Of a stretch of DNA of 64,000 bases, positions 19,002-28,511 are shown piece after piece. Under the pieces are notes generated by a model, which saw nothing but the letters and a program-made list of their open reading frames with translations, ran no database searches and was not told the DNA's origin. Position 1 is the stretch's first letter. Every line of letters begins with the position of its first letter. The stretch lies in NCBI GenBank assembly GCA_017435565.1, contig JAFSEU010000006.1, forward strand, positions 1 to 64,000, given 5' to 3'. A program made the position numbers and the translations under genes. The stretch comes from Oscillospiraceae bacterium (GTDB taxonomy: Bacteria; Bacillota; Clostridia; Oscillospirales; Ruminococcaceae).

Positions 19002-20198
19002 ATGAAATATAATCTTATAACCCCCGAAGGCACAAAGGATGTAATTCTTGACGAATGCTTTATGCGCAGGGATATTGAATACACAATCAGAAAAATGCTT
19101 TTAAGATCGGGATATCGTGAAGTGATTACCCCCGAGATTGAATTCTATGACGTGTTTAATTCAGATTATTTTGCGCAGGAAAACCTTTATAAGCTTTTTG
19201 ATCAAAAGGGAAGAATTCTTGTTTTGCGTCCTGATTCAACAATGCCGATTGCACGTCTTGCTGCAACAAGACTCAAGGATGCGCCTGTACCCCTTCGTTT
19301 GTTTTATATTCAGAACATTTTTGTCAATAATCCGCCGCATTTGGGAAAAAGCAACCGTATTTCTCAGATGGGTGCTGAGCTTATCGGCGTGAAGTCAAAA
19401 ATGGCTGATATTGAAATGCTTGTTAGCGCTATGGAAACATTAGGCACTTTCTGCAAAAACGGATTCAACTTCGAAATCAGCGATGTCGGTTATTATAACG
19501 CTTTAATCGCAAAGCTTGATATTGATGAAAGACGTAAGGAAAAAATCCGCAGAAATATTGAGCAAAAGAACTACCCTTCTCTCAATACATTGCTCGACAC
19601 AATCGAACAAAATGCGATCACTGATACTCTTCGTGAACTGCCAAAACTTTTCGGCGGAAAAGAAGTATTTGAAAAGGCACGCTCTCTTTATACAAATGAT
19701 GAAATCAACTCTGTTCTTTCAGAGCTTGAGATGATGTATAACACGCTCAAATCAATACATTTTCCCGGAAAGCTTACCGTTGACCTTGGAATGGTCACAA
19801 GGCTCGATTATTACACAGGTCTTGTTTTCAAGGGATATGCTCCCGAGGTTGGTGATGCTTTGCTCTTCGGCGGAAGATACGACAAGCTCCTTTCCGAATT
19901 CGGATACGACGCACCTGCAATCGGTTATGCCATAAATATGGATTCGCTTGTGAGAATTGTTGCTTCAAACCTCAATTACCCCAAGCAGCCTGCTTCCGAT
20001 TGTTTGATTTATGTTGAAAAAGGCTTTGAGCTTGCGGCTCTCAAGACTGCTGCTGATCTTAAGAAAAGCGGCAAACGCGTTGAATTTGCACTTCTTGACG
20101 ATGTTGCGGACGCACAAAAGCTTGCAAAAATCAAAAATATCAAGAATATGACAATCGTTACAGGACCACGAAACGAAAACGATTCGGAGATGAATTAA
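19002..20198 (+). CDS. hisZ: ATP phosphoribosyltransferase regulatory subunit
   Basis: Histidyl-tRNA synthetase-like protein without charging activity that forms a hetero-octamer with the short HisG and is needed for catalysis and histidine feedback. 398 residues. Class II synthetase core with VLRPDSTMPIARLA, RLDYYTGLVFKGY and LLFGGRYDKL. An upstream in-frame ATG exists at 18990, but the GGAG at 18992-18995 lies inside that reading and is well spaced for the ATG at 19002. First gene of the operon; the adjacent hisG is the short form, as required. Confidence 0.93.
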   Translation: MKYNLITPEGTKDVILDECFMRRDIEYTIRKMLLRSGYREVITPEIEFYDVFNSDYFAQENLYKLFDQKGRILVLRPDSTMPIARLAATRLKDAPVPLRLFYIQNIFVNNPPHLGKSNRISQMGAELIGVKSKMADIEMLVSAMETLGTFCKNGFNFEISDVGYYNALIAKLDIDERRKEKIRRNIEQKNYPSLNTLLDTIEQNAITDTLRELPKLFGGKEVFEKARSLYTNDEINSVLSELEMMYNTLKSIHFPGKLTVDLGMVTRLDYYTGLVFKGYAPEVGDALLFGGRYDKLLSEFGYDAPAIGYAINMDSLVRIVASNLNYPKQPASDCLIYVEKGFELAALKTAADLKKSGKRVEFALLDDVADAQKLAKIKNIKNMTIVTGPRNENDSEMN

Positions 20199-20825
20199 AT
20201 GAGACCTATCAGAATCGCCCTCACAAAGGGCAGACTTGAAAAGAATACAGTTGCACTGCTTGAAAAAGCAGGGTATGACTGCGAAAGCGTAAAGTCAAAG
20301 GGAAGAAAGTTGATTTTGCCGCTTGGCAATGAAAACATCGAAATCGTCCTTGCTAAAGCTGCCGATGTTATTACTTATGTTGAGCATGGTGTATGCGATA
20401 TAGGTGTTGTCGGAAAAGACACTATTCTTGAATACGGCGGCACTTTTTATGAGATACTTGATCTCGGCTTCGGACAGTGCAAGTTTGCTCTGGCTGCAAA
20501 AAAAGATACAGACCTTTATGCTGGTTTTGAAAACAAGGTTATTGCAACGAAATATCCCAATGTTACAAAGCATTTCTTTGACAAAAAAGGAATGGACATC
20601 GGCATTGTAAAGATTGAAGGCTCGGTAGAACTTGCCCCCTTGCTTGAGCTTGCCGACGCTATTGTTGACATTGTCGAAACAGGCTCAACACTGCGTGAAA
20701 ACGGACTTGAAGTAAAAGAAGATGTCTGCACTATTTCTGCAAGAATGATTATCAACACTGCAAGTATGAAGCTGAGAAAAGATGAAATTGACGCATTCGT
20801 AAAGCGTGTTGAAGAGCAGCTCTGA
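20199..20825 (+). CDS. hisG: ATP phosphoribosyltransferase catalytic subunit (short form)
   Basis: First committed step of histidine synthesis, ATP + PRPP to phosphoribosyl-ATP. 208 residues: the short form that lacks the C-terminal regulatory domain and needs HisZ. Motifs: RIALTKGRLEK at the N-terminus and DAIVDIVETGSTLRENGLE, the PRPP loop. It starts directly after the hisZ stop, consistent with stoichiometric production of both subunits. Confidence 0.96.
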   Translation: MRPIRIALTKGRLEKNTVALLEKAGYDCESVKSKGRKLILPLGNENIEIVLAKAADVITYVEHGVCDIGVVGKDTILEYGGTFYEILDLGFGQCKFALAAKKDTDLYAGFENKVIATKYPNVTKHFFDKKGMDIGIVKIEGSVELAPLLELADAIVDIVETGSTLRENGLEVKEDVCTISARMIINTASMKLRKDEIDAFVKRVEEQL

Positions 20826-20848
20826 TTTTTGAAAGGAAATTTAAACAT

Positions 20849-22138
20849 ATGCTTAGAAAGATATATGCAAACGGAAAAGATGAAATTGAACTTTTAAACG
20901 GTATGTCCAAGCGTTCGGTTTCGGCTAATAAAGAAATCACAGAAATTGTAAGCGCAATTATTGATGATGTTAAAGAAAACGGCGATGAAGCTATAAAGCA
21001 ATACACGCTTAAATTTGACAAGCAGCTTCCTGAATATTTTGAAGTACCCAGAGAAGTTATTAACGATGCTTTAACTGAAGCTGACCCTGAATTTGTTGAT
21101 GCTATATTGAATGCTCAGGAAAACATTGCAGAATTTCACAACAGACAAAAGGAACAAAGCTTTATCGACGCAAAGCCTAACGGCGTTATTCTCGGTCAGA
21201 AGCTTCGCGGTCTTGACAGAGTAGGTCTCTATGTCCCGGGCGGCACGGCACCGCTTTTCTCATCCGTTTTGATGAATTCTATTCCTGCAAAAATCGCAGG
21301 CGTTAAAGAAATTATTATGGTAACACCGCCCCAGAAAGATGGTACACCAAATAAGGAAATGCTTATTGCTGCTGCAATTTGCGGCGTTGACAGAGTTTTT
21401 CTTGCAGGCGGTGCACAGGCTGTTGCTGCACTTGCGTTCGGAACTGAAACTGTTCCGAAATGCGATAAAATCGTAGGACCGGGAAATATCTTTGTTACAA
21501 CTGCCAAGAAACTCCTTTACGGTACAGTTGACATTGATATGATTGCAGGCCCCAGCGAAATTCTTGTTCTTGCAGACAAAACCGCAAACGCGAAATATGT
21601 TGCTGCCGACTTGCTTTCTCAGGCAGAGCACGACATACTTGCAAGCTCAATTCTTGTCACAACGGACGAAAAGCTTGCAGATGAGGTTATTTCGCAGGTT
21701 GAGATTCAGCTTGAAAAACTTCCGAGAAAAGATATTGCAAGAAAGAGCGTTGATGATTTTGGCGCTGTTATTGTGTGTGATTCACTTGAAAAAGCAATTG
21801 AAGTTTCAAACTTTATTGCGCCCGAACACCTTGAGGTTCAGACGGAAAATCCGCTTGAGCTTTTAGGTGCACTTGATAATGCAGGCTCTATCTTCCTTGG
21901 TCAGTATGCCCCCGAAGCACTCGGCGATTACTTTGCAGGCCCCAACCACGTTCTTCCCACATCCGGAACAGCAAGGTTTTACTCTCCCCTTTCCGTTTAT
22001 GATTTTGTAAAGCGTTCAAGCTATATTTACTATACGAGAGATGCACTTTGCGAAGCTAAGGACAATATCATTCTTATGGCGGAAAAGGAAGGCCTTGGTG
22101 CACACGCAAATTCTGTAAGAATACGTTTTGAAGACTGA
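20849..22138 (+). CDS. hisD: Histidinol dehydrogenase
   Basis: Zinc enzyme oxidising L-histidinol to histidine in two NAD-dependent steps, the last of the route. 429 residues. VGLYVPGGTAPLFSSVLM, KIVGPGNIFV, DMIAGPSEILV and LSQAEHD are the family motifs; the catalytic Glu-His pair is in IAPEHLEV, and the C-terminal zinc-site histidine is in GLGAHANS. AAGGAAA precedes the ATG. Confidence 0.97.
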   Translation: MLRKIYANGKDEIELLNGMSKRSVSANKEITEIVSAIIDDVKENGDEAIKQYTLKFDKQLPEYFEVPREVINDALTEADPEFVDAILNAQENIAEFHNRQKEQSFIDAKPNGVILGQKLRGLDRVGLYVPGGTAPLFSSVLMNSIPAKIAGVKEIIMVTPPQKDGTPNKEMLIAAAICGVDRVFLAGGAQAVAALAFGTETVPKCDKIVGPGNIFVTTAKKLLYGTVDIDMIAGPSEILVLADKTANAKYVAADLLSQAEHDILASSILVTTDEKLADEVISQVEIQLEKLPRKDIARKSVDDFGAVIVCDSLEKAIEVSNFIAPEHLEVQTENPLELLGALDNAGSIFLGQYAPEALGDYFAGPNHVLPTSGTARFYSPLSVYDFVKRSSYIYYTRDALCEAKDNIILMAEKEGLGAHANSVRIRFED

Positions 22139-22159
22139 ATTTTTGGAGATTGTAATTTT

Positions 22160-23242
22160 ATGTATGAGCTTAACAACAAGCTGAAAAAACTTGATGCTTA
22201 TGACCCTATTACCGGAAGCTATGAGATTAGGCTTGACGCAAATGAGTCCCCTTATAATCTTCCTGATTATATCATGAAGGATATTGCAGACAGAATCTGT
22301 GCGCTTTCGTTCAATCGTTATCCCGATCCTTTGGCAACAGATACCGTTAATGCATTTGCAAAGTACTATAACCTTGATTCTGACAATGTTACAGGCGGAA
22401 ACGGTTCTGATGAAATTATCAGCATTATTGAAAGCTGTTTTTTTGAAAAGGGTGACAGAATCTTAAGCTTTTCCAATGATTTTTCAATGTACAGATTCTA
22501 TGCTGAGCTTTATGAGCTTGAAAACGTTGTGTATCAGAAAAACGACGATTTAAGCGTTGATGTTGATAAGGTAATTGAAATCTGCAACACTCAGAATATT
22601 AAGGCTGTGATTTTTTCAAACCCCTGCAATCCAACCTCTCTCGGAATTGAAAAAAATGAGGTATTAAGGCTGATTGAAAACGTAAACTGCCTTGTAATTG
22701 CAGATGAAGCTTATATGGATTTCTGGAATCAGAGTATTCTCGATAAGGTCAACGATTATGACAATCTGATTATTCTGAAGACCTGCTCAAAGGCTGTCGG
22801 ACTGGCAGGAATCAGACTAGGATTTGCTGTGGCAAACAAAACAATCACAAATGCTCTGCGAAGTGCCAAGTCGCCATATAATACCGATAGTATTTCACAG
22901 CTTGTAGGCGCAGCTCTTTTTGAAGAAGAAAAATGGCTGAAAAAAGCCTGCGCTGATATTATCGGAAATACTGAAAAGCTTTATGATGAAATTTGCAGAA
23001 TTTGCTCAGCATTTCCAAATATATTGGCAATGCCGCAAAAACCCTGCACTAATTTTGTATTTATAAAATCTGATTATTGCGATGAGGTTTTCAAATCTTT
23101 GCAGAATAAATCAATTGCTATCCGCAACTTTAAAACATATGTGAGAATCTGCTGCGGTACAAAATCAGAAAATCAATGTCTTTTGACAGCGCTTGAAGAA
23201 ATCTGCGAAGAATTGTCTAATAATCTTGTATATGGAGGTTAA
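22160..23242 (+). CDS. hisC: Histidinol-phosphate aminotransferase
   Basis: PLP enzyme converting imidazole-acetol phosphate and glutamate to histidinol phosphate. 360 residues, class I/II aminotransferase fold. RLDANESPYNLP at the substrate end, GNGSDEIISII, VIFSNPCNPTS, VIADEAYMDF, and the cofactor lysine in LKTCSKAVGLAGIRLGFA. GGAG precedes the ATG. Normal length. Confidence 0.95.
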   Translation: MYELNNKLKKLDAYDPITGSYEIRLDANESPYNLPDYIMKDIADRICALSFNRYPDPLATDTVNAFAKYYNLDSDNVTGGNGSDEIISIIESCFFEKGDRILSFSNDFSMYRFYAELYELENVVYQKNDDLSVDVDKVIEICNTQNIKAVIFSNPCNPTSLGIEKNEVLRLIENVNCLVIADEAYMDFWNQSILDKVNDYDNLIILKTCSKAVGLAGIRLGFAVANKTITNALRSAKSPYNTDSISQLVGAALFEEEKWLKKACADIIGNTEKLYDEICRICSAFPNILAMPQKPCTNFVFIKSDYCDEVFKSLQNKSIAIRNFKTYVRICCGTKSENQCLLTALEEICEELSNNLVYGG

Positions 23243-23246
23243 CATT

Positions 23247-23831
23247 ATGAGAACAGCAAAAATAAGCCGCAAAACCAAAGAAACCGACATCACCTGTGAA
23301 ATTATTCTCGATTCAAACGGCAAGGCTGATATATCTACCGGCATAGGCTTTCTTGACCATATGCTCACCGCACTTTCTGTACACAGCGGTATTTCTATGA
23401 ACATTCAGGCGGACGGTGATTTGCACGTTGACGGTCACCACACTGCAGAAGATATCGGAATTGTGCTCGGTCAGTGTTTTGCAAAGGCGCTCTCCGACAA
23501 AAGCGGAATTGCACGTTACGGCAGCGCATACATCCCGATGGACGAGGCTCTCGGATTTGCTGCAATTGATATTTCAAACCGCCCCTTCCTTGTTTTTGAC
23601 TGCGATTTTAAAAACGAACGAATCGGTGATTTTGAAACCTGCCTTGCTCTTGAATTCTTCAGGGCTTTTGCATTCAATGCATTGATAACACTTCACGTCA
23701 GAGCAATTTACGGTGAAAACGACCACCACAAGTGCGAAGCTATTTTCAAGGCTTGCGCTCACGCTCTTAAGGATGCTGTTGCAATTAAAGGTGCAAAGAC
23801 CGTTACACTTTCAACAAAGGGTGTTATATAA
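23247..23831 (+). CDS. hisB: Imidazoleglycerol-phosphate dehydratase
   Basis: Mn-dependent dehydration of imidazole-glycerol phosphate. 194 residues, the monofunctional form; the histidinol-phosphate phosphatase domain of E. coli HisB is absent. The start is the ATG at 23247 behind GGAGG; the open frame upstream to 23193 overlaps hisC and is not likely translated. Motifs FLDHMLTALSVHSG, DGHHTAEDIGIVLG and the second HHKCEA histidine motif. The stop overlaps the hisH start by one base. Confidence 0.96.
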   Translation: MRTAKISRKTKETDITCEIILDSNGKADISTGIGFLDHMLTALSVHSGISMNIQADGDLHVDGHHTAEDIGIVLGQCFAKALSDKSGIARYGSAYIPMDEALGFAAIDISNRPFLVFDCDFKNERIGDFETCLALEFFRAFAFNALITLHVRAIYGENDHHKCEAIFKACAHALKDAVAIKGAKTVTLSTKGVI

Positions 23832-24445
23832 TGATTGCGATTATTGACTATGGTGCGGGAAATATATTCAGCGTGCAGAATGCACTTGATAGCATAAACG
23901 CTGAATATATCCTGACTAACGATGAGAATATTATAAGAAAATCCGACGGAATCATTTTGCCCGGCGTAGGTGCTTTCAAGGCAGCTATGGACAAACTGAA
24001 TTCCAGCGGACTTGTACCCGTCATTTTAGAGCAGGCAAAACAAAAGCCCTTCCTCGGAATTTGTCTTGGTATGCAGATGCTTTTTGAAAAAAGCTATGAA
24101 TTCGGCGAATGCAAAGGTCTTGGTCTTCTTAAAGGCTATGTTGATCTGATTGAGGAAAAAGATTTGATTGTTCCCCATATGGGCTGGAACAAGCTTGAAA
24201 TCAGTCAGAATTGCCGTTTGCTCGATAACATAGGTGAAAATCCATATGTATATTTTGTCCATTCCTATAAAGCTTTTTGCGATGATGATGTGCTGTATGC
24301 TTATTGTGAATACGGCTCAAGTGTTCCGGCACTGGTAAGCGACGGAAAATTTGTTTTCGGTGCACAGTTCCATCCTGAAAAAAGCGGTAATACAGGACTT
24401 AAAATTCTTTCAAATTTTGTTGATATGATTGGAGAATGCAAATGA
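23831..24445 (+). CDS. hisH: Imidazole glycerol phosphate synthase, glutaminase subunit
   Basis: Class I glutamine amidotransferase that feeds ammonia through HisF. 204 residues. IIDYGAGNIFSV at the N-terminus, nucleophile cysteine in PFLGICLGMQMLFE, and the His-x-Glu pair in GAQFHPEKSG. Starts on the last base of the hisB stop (TAATG) and ends in an ATGA overlap with hisA. Confidence 0.96.
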   Translation: MIAIIDYGAGNIFSVQNALDSINAEYILTNDENIIRKSDGIILPGVGAFKAAMDKLNSSGLVPVILEQAKQKPFLGICLGMQMLFEKSYEFGECKGLGLLKGYVDLIEEKDLIVPHMGWNKLEISQNCRLLDNIGENPYVYFVHSYKAFCDDDVLYAYCEYGSSVPALVSDGKFVFGAQFHPEKSGNTGLKILSNFVDMIGECK

Positions 24446-25161
24446 TTATTCTTCCTGCAATTGATATTAAGGACGGCAAGTGCGTAAGACTTGTCAAGGG
24501 TGATTTTGCAACTGTACATACTGTTGCCGAAAACCATATTGAAACCGCAAAAAGTTTTGAACAAAAGGGCGCAAAATGGCTTCATATGGTTGACCTCGAC
24601 GGAGCTAAGGACGGCAACCGCGTCAATTCCGAAATTTTCTTTGACTGTGCCAAAAACACTTCGCTTAAAATTGAAATCGGCGGCGGAATCCGCACATTGG
24701 ATGATGTTGAATTATATCTTTCAAACGGTATTGAACGTGTTATTATCGGATCTGCGGCGCTCACTAATCCCGATCTTGTGAAAATGGCTGTTAATGAATT
24801 CGGAGAAAGAATCGCTGTGGGAATCGACGCAAGAAACGGCTTGGTTGCGACACAGGGCTGGCTTGAGGATTCTGATGTAAACTATATCGACCTTGCTCTT
24901 GAAATGTCAGACATCGGCGTTAAATACTTTATTTTTACAGATATTTCAAAGGACGGAACATTAAGCGGCGTAAACTCAGACCAGCTTGATACACTAAACA
25001 AAGCTTTGGGCGGTAAATCCGAGGTTATCGCAAGCGGCGGAGTAAGAAGCGTCGAAGATATCAAAATGTGTAAAGCAATGAACCTTTACGGTGTAATCTG
25101 TGGGAAATCGATATACAGCGGCTCACTTGATTTGACTGAAGCGCTTGAAATCGCACGCTGA
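24442..25161 (+). CDS. hisA: ProFAR isomerase
   Basis: Amadori rearrangement of ProFAR to PRFAR. 239 residues, (beta/alpha)8 barrel with two phosphate sites. LPAIDIKDGKCVRLVKGD carries the catalytic Asp, EIGGGIRT and IASGGVRSVED are the phosphate loops, and FTDISKDGTLSG holds the second Asp. The GGAG at 24431 is correctly spaced for the ATG at 24442, which overlaps the hisH stop as ATGA; the in-frame ATG at 24436 is too close. Confidence 0.96.
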   Translation: MIILPAIDIKDGKCVRLVKGDFATVHTVAENHIETAKSFEQKGAKWLHMVDLDGAKDGNRVNSEIFFDCAKNTSLKIEIGGGIRTLDDVELYLSNGIERVIIGSAALTNPDLVKMAVNEFGERIAVGIDARNGLVATQGWLEDSDVNYIDLALEMSDIGVKYFIFTDISKDGTLSGVNSDQLDTLNKALGGKSEVIASGGVRSVEDIKMCKAMNLYGVICGKSIYSGSLDLTEALEIAR

Positions 25162-25175
25162 AAGGTAGGTAAAAT

Positions 25176-25931
25176 ATGCTTGCAAAAAGAATTATCCCCT
25201 GCCTTGACGTAAGAAACGGCAAGGTTGTAAAGGGTGTGAATTTTGAAGGTGTAAAGGATATCGGCGACCCTGTGCAGTGTGCATATGAATACAATCTTCA
25301 GGGTGCAGACGAACTTGTTTTTTATGACATTACCGCCTCACACGAAGGACGCGGACTTTTCCTTGATGTTGTAGAGCAAACCGCAAAAAAAGTTTTTGTT
25401 CCGCTGTGCGTCGGAGGCGGTGTTTCCAGCGTTGAAGATTTTCGCAAAACATTGCGTGCCGGTGCCGACAAAGTCTCAATAAACTCATCTGCGGTTAAGA
25501 ATCCACAACTGATTTCTGATGCTGCTGCCATTTTCGGAAGCCAATGCGTTGTTGTGGGAATTGACGCCAAGCGTGATGGTATGGGCGGTTTTACTGTTTA
25601 CATCAACGGAGGCAGGCTGGATATGAAGCGCGACCTTGTTGAATGGGTAAAGGAAGTCGAAAGACGAGGTGCAGGCGAGATTTGCCTTAATTCTATCGAT
25701 ACCGATGGTGTCAGAGGCGGATTCGACATTGAAATGCTCAATGCTGTTGTAAGCTCTGTAAGAATTCCTGTTATCGCCAGCGGCGGCGCAGGAAAGCTCT
25801 CGGACTTTGCAGATGTTTTCAAGAAAACAAACTGTTCAGCTGCATTGGCTGCTTCGCTGTTCCACTTTGGCGAACTCACTGTTTCGCAGGTAAAAGATGA
25901 CTGCCGCAAAAACGGCATCGAAATGAGATGA
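25176..25931 (+). CDS. hisF: Imidazole glycerol phosphate synthase, cyclase subunit
   Basis: Uses ammonia from HisH to form imidazole-glycerol phosphate and AICAR, the latter an entry to the purine branch (the AICAR transformylase lies further along). 251 residues. [17 protein letters not shown] with the first catalytic Asp, [20 protein letters not shown], and [11 protein letters not shown] with the second Asp. Starts 14 bases after hisA behind AAAGGTAGG. Confidence 0.97.
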   Translation: MLAKRIIPCLDVRNGKVVKGVNFEGVKDIGDPVQCAYEYNLQGADELVFYDITASHEGRGLFLDVVEQTAKKVFVPLCVGGGVSSVEDFRKTLRAGADKVSINSSAVKNPQLISDAAAIFGSQCVVVGIDAKRDGMGGFTVYINGGRLDMKRDLVEWVKEVERRGAGEICLNSIDTDGVRGGFDIEMLNAVVSSVRIPVIASGGAGKLSDFADVFKKTNCSAALAASLFHFGELTVSQVKDDCRKNGIEMR

Positions 25932-25942
25932 AGGAATATAAT

Positions 25943-26287
25943 ATGAAAAGCATAAACAAATTCAATATTGACGACTTTTTTGTAAAATCCGAACTTATCC
26001 CTGCAATTTGCTATGATGTTGATACAAAAACTGTTTTAATGCTTGCCTTTATGAATAAAGAAAGCCTTAAAAGAACGCTTGAAACAGGCTATACATGGTT
26101 CTGGAGCCGTTCAAGGCAGGAATATTGGAACAAGGGAGCTACCAGCGGACATCTGCAAAAGGTTGTTTCAATTTACGGTGACTGCGACAACGATACTTTG
26201 CTTGTTAATGTAAAACAGACCGGCGTTGCTTGCCACACGGGAAGCTATTCGTGCTTCTTTAACAAAATTTATGAGGAGAATGAATAA
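25943..26287 (+). CDS. hisI: Phosphoribosyl-AMP cyclohydrolase
   Basis: Opens the adenine ring of PR-AMP; zinc and magnesium dependent. 114 residues as a separate gene. [35 protein letters not shown], and the metal-binding DCDNDT plus GVACHTG with its conserved cysteines. An ATG at 25928 overlaps hisF, but AAGGA at 25931-25935 points to the ATG at 25943. The stop overlaps hisE by one base. Confidence 0.95.
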   Translation: MKSINKFNIDDFFVKSELIPAICYDVDTKTVLMLAFMNKESLKRTLETGYTWFWSRSRQEYWNKGATSGHLQKVVSIYGDCDNDTLLVNVKQTGVACHTGSYSCFFNKIYEENE

Positions 26288-26625
26288 TGACAGTATATGA
26301 GGAAATTTTTGAAGTTTTAAAAGCAAGAAAAGCTGCTTATGATAACGGAGAAGCTCAGGAAAAGTCCTATACCTGCTATCTTTATTCGCAGGGTGTAGAC
26401 AAAATCTGCAAAAAAATCGGTGAAGAGGCATCTGAAACTATCATAGCGGCAAAGAACAATGACAACGATGAACTGAAAAATGAAATCAATGACCTTTTAT
26501 ATCATGTCATGGTTCTTGCCGTCAATCAAGGACTTGATTGGAGCGATGTTGAAAAGGTTCTTGAGGAACGCAACGAAAAAATCGGCAATCTCAAAACTAT
26601 GAAGGTTGTTGACAAAAATACATAA
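26287..26625 (+). CDS. hisE: Phosphoribosyl-ATP pyrophosphatase
   Basis: Hydrolyses PR-ATP to PR-AMP and pyrophosphate, the second step. 112 residues, all-alpha MazG-like fold with the metal-binding glutamates in KKIGEEASETIIAAKN and a NEINDLLYHVMV helix. TAATG overlaps at both ends couple it to hisI and to the following reductase gene. Confidence 0.95.
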   Translation: MTVYEEIFEVLKARKAAYDNGEAQEKSYTCYLYSQGVDKICKKIGEEASETIIAAKNNDNDELKNEINDLLYHVMVLAVNQGLDWSDVEKVLEERNEKIGNLKTMKVVDKNT

Positions 26626-27347
26626 TGGACAGGAAATTAGCAATTGTAACGGGCGCTTCGAGAGGAATCGGCGAAGCGATTGCCCGAAAACTAACAGATG
26701 ACGGCTTTTTTGTATGCATGATATGCCGTAATAGCATTGACAGAGCACGAAAAATCGCTTGTGAGATTGGCGGCAGGGCATATCAATGCGATATTTCGGA
26801 CAAAACATCTGTAAAAACGTTGATAGATGAGATATATAATGAATTTTCACAGATTGATTTGCTTGTGAATAACGCCGGAGTATCATACAGCGAGCTGTTC
26901 CATTGCGCGCAGAATAATGACCTTCAAATGCTTTACGGCACAAACCTCTTCGGAACGCTGAATATGACACGAGCTGTTTTGCCGATGATGATAAACGCCA
27001 AATATGGAAATATCATCAACATTGCATCAATTTGGGGTGAGGTCGGTGCTTCGTGCGAGGTTGACTATTCAGTGACAAAATCTGCAATAATCGGTCTTAC
27101 AAAGGCACTTTCAAAAGAAGTCGGACCGTGTAACATCAGAGTCAATTGCGTTTCACCGGGCGTTATTGATACTGATATGCTCAGCGCTTTTTCATCCGAG
27201 GACAAGGATAATCTTGCGAACGACACTCCCCTTTCAAGGCTTGGAAAGACTTGTGATGTTGCAAACGCTGTAAGCTTTCTTGCAAGTGAAACTGCAGCCT
27301 TCATAACAGGAGAAGTTTTAAGTGTTGGCGGAGGCTTTGCAAAATAA
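26625..27347 (+). CDS. Short-chain dehydrogenase/reductase (FabG-like) at the end of the his operon
   Basis: 240-residue classical SDR. NAD(P)-binding TGASRGIGEAIA at residues 9-20, NNAGVSYSE, and the active-site Tyr/Lys in VDYSVTKSAI; C-terminal CVSPGVIDTDM. Closest in pattern to 3-oxoacyl-ACP reductases, but FabG would normally sit with fatty-acid genes. It starts on the last base of the hisE stop (TAATG) and is followed by the operon terminator, so it is firmly part of the histidine transcript. Substrate unknown. It is not a substitute for histidinol-phosphate phosphatase, which is missing from this operon and probably encoded elsewhere. Confidence 0.85.
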   Translation: MDRKLAIVTGASRGIGEAIARKLTDDGFFVCMICRNSIDRARKIACEIGGRAYQCDISDKTSVKTLIDEIYNEFSQIDLLVNNAGVSYSELFHCAQNNDLQMLYGTNLFGTLNMTRAVLPMMINAKYGNIINIASIWGEVGASCEVDYSVTKSAIIGLTKALSKEVGPCNIRVNCVSPGVIDTDMLSAFSSEDKDNLANDTPLSRLGKTCDVANAVSFLASETAAFITGEVLSVGGGFAK

Positions 27348-27358
27348 CATAAAAAAAC

Positions 27359-27397
27359 ACCGCATAGCGACTCAAATCGAATCGTTATGCGGTTTTT
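27359..27397. terminator. Bidirectional terminator between the his operon and sigF
   Basis: 12-base-pair stem ACCGCATAGCGA / TCGTTATGCGGT (one G-U) with an 11-base loop, T-run on the right and A-run on the left, so it can end transcription from both sides of this convergent junction. Confidence 0.88.
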
Positions 27398-28079
27398 ATT
27401 TAAGCATTTGTACACGAAGCATTGTAAGCAGCTTTTTTTCACGCCTTGAGACCTGCACCTGTGTCATATTCATCAGCATTGCGGTTTTACTCTGCGTCAG
27501 ATTCTTAAAATATCGCAGATACAACATTTTTTGATCAGCCTCGTCAAGCTCTTTAAAAATCTGACGCAATGCAAGTGAATCACTAATTTCATTCTCAGGC
27601 GACTCCACCGGAATCTCCAGATAAGTACCTGATTCATTTTCTTCAAAAATATATACAGGCGGTTTTGAAACTTCAAGTGCCTGCGCCGCCTGTGCACGAG
27701 TACATCCGCAGAATAATGCAAGCTCGCCAATAGTAGGCTCAACACCATGCTCTTTGATATATGCTTCATTGGCGCGGTTTAGCTTGAGTGAGAGCTCTTT
27801 TATTGTACGCGAAACCTTGATGCTTCCGCCTTCACGGAAAAGACGCTTGATTTCACCTAAAATCACAGGAACGGCATAAGTTGAAAACATCACTCCACGA
27901 GATTCATCAAAGCCTCTTGCCGCCTTTAAAAGTCCCATACATCCTGCCTGGTATAAATCATCGTATTCAATCCCCTTGCCCTTGAAACGGTTTGCGCAAT
28001 GATGAACAAGTCCGAGATTCTTTTCAACAGTTTCGTCAATATATCTTTTTCTCTCATCGGTATTTTCACTCATTTTCAT
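27396..28079 (-). CDS. sigF: Sporulation sigma factor F
   Basis: First compartment-specific sigma factor of the forespore; directs early forespore genes after septation. 227 residues, sigma-70 family without region 1.1: region 2 with YDDLYQAGCMGLLKAARGFD and FSTYAVPVILGEIKR, region 3, and region 4 with a HTH near QSKTAMLMNMTQVQVSR. Its identity as SigF rather than SigG rests on the order spoIIAA-spoIIAB-sigF. The start overlaps the end of spoIIAB by 14 bases; a second ATG two codons in is also possible. Held inactive by SpoIIAB until SpoIIAA is dephosphorylated. Confidence 0.93.
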   Translation of the reverse strand: MKMSENTDERKRYIDETVEKNLGLVHHCANRFKGKGIEYDDLYQAGCMGLLKAARGFDESRGVMFSTYAVPVILGEIKRLFREGGSIKVSRTIKELSLKLNRANEAYIKEHGVEPTIGELALFCGCTRAQAAQALEVSKPPVYIFEENESGTYLEIPVESPENEISDSLALRQIFKELDEADQKMLYLRYFKNLTQSKTAMLMNMTQVQVSRREKKLLTMLRVQMLK

Positions 28080-28506
28080 CTTTTCCCAACACCTTGCGCA
28101 TAATTACACTTGTACCCTTACCTAATCTGCTGGTGACTTTCAGCTTGTCCATAAAGTTTTCCATAACCGCAAAGCCAAGTCCACTGCGTTCCTCCTCAGG
28201 TGCTGTCGTAAAAAGCGGCTCCATCGCCTGCTTTACATCCTCAATTCCGCAGCCCTTGTCTTTGATTCTTATGTAAACCTCGTTGTTTTCAAGAATTCTT
28301 GCTGTAATTTCAATTTTTCCCTCAGATTTTCTGTAACCATGAACAATTGCATTGGTAACAGCCTCAGAAACTGCAGTACGAATATCTGAAAGTTCGTTAA
28401 TCGTTGGGTCAAGAGGAGTAATGAAAACAGATATTGCCGAACGGGAAAACGCCTCATTCTCAGACCTTGCAGGAATAATAAGTTTCATTTCATTTAAAAT
28501 CTTCAT
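28066..28506 (-). CDS. spoIIAB: Anti-sigma F factor (serine kinase)
   Basis: Binds sigma-F and also phosphorylates SpoIIAA, thereby setting the switch that frees sigma-F in the forespore. 146 residues, GHKL ATPase fold: N-box EAVTNAIVHGY, G1 KDKGCGIED, G2 ERSGLGFAVM. Normal length. Five bases separate it from spoIIAA, and it overlaps sigF. Neighbours confirm the role. Confidence 0.95.
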   Translation of the reverse strand: MKILNEMKLIIPARSENEAFSRSAISVFITPLDPTINELSDIRTAVSEAVTNAIVHGYRKSEGKIEITARILENNEVYIRIKDKGCGIEDVKQAMEPLFTTAPEEERSGLGFAVMENFMDKLKVTSRLGKGTSVIMRKVLGKDENE

Positions 28507-28511
28507 TAATC

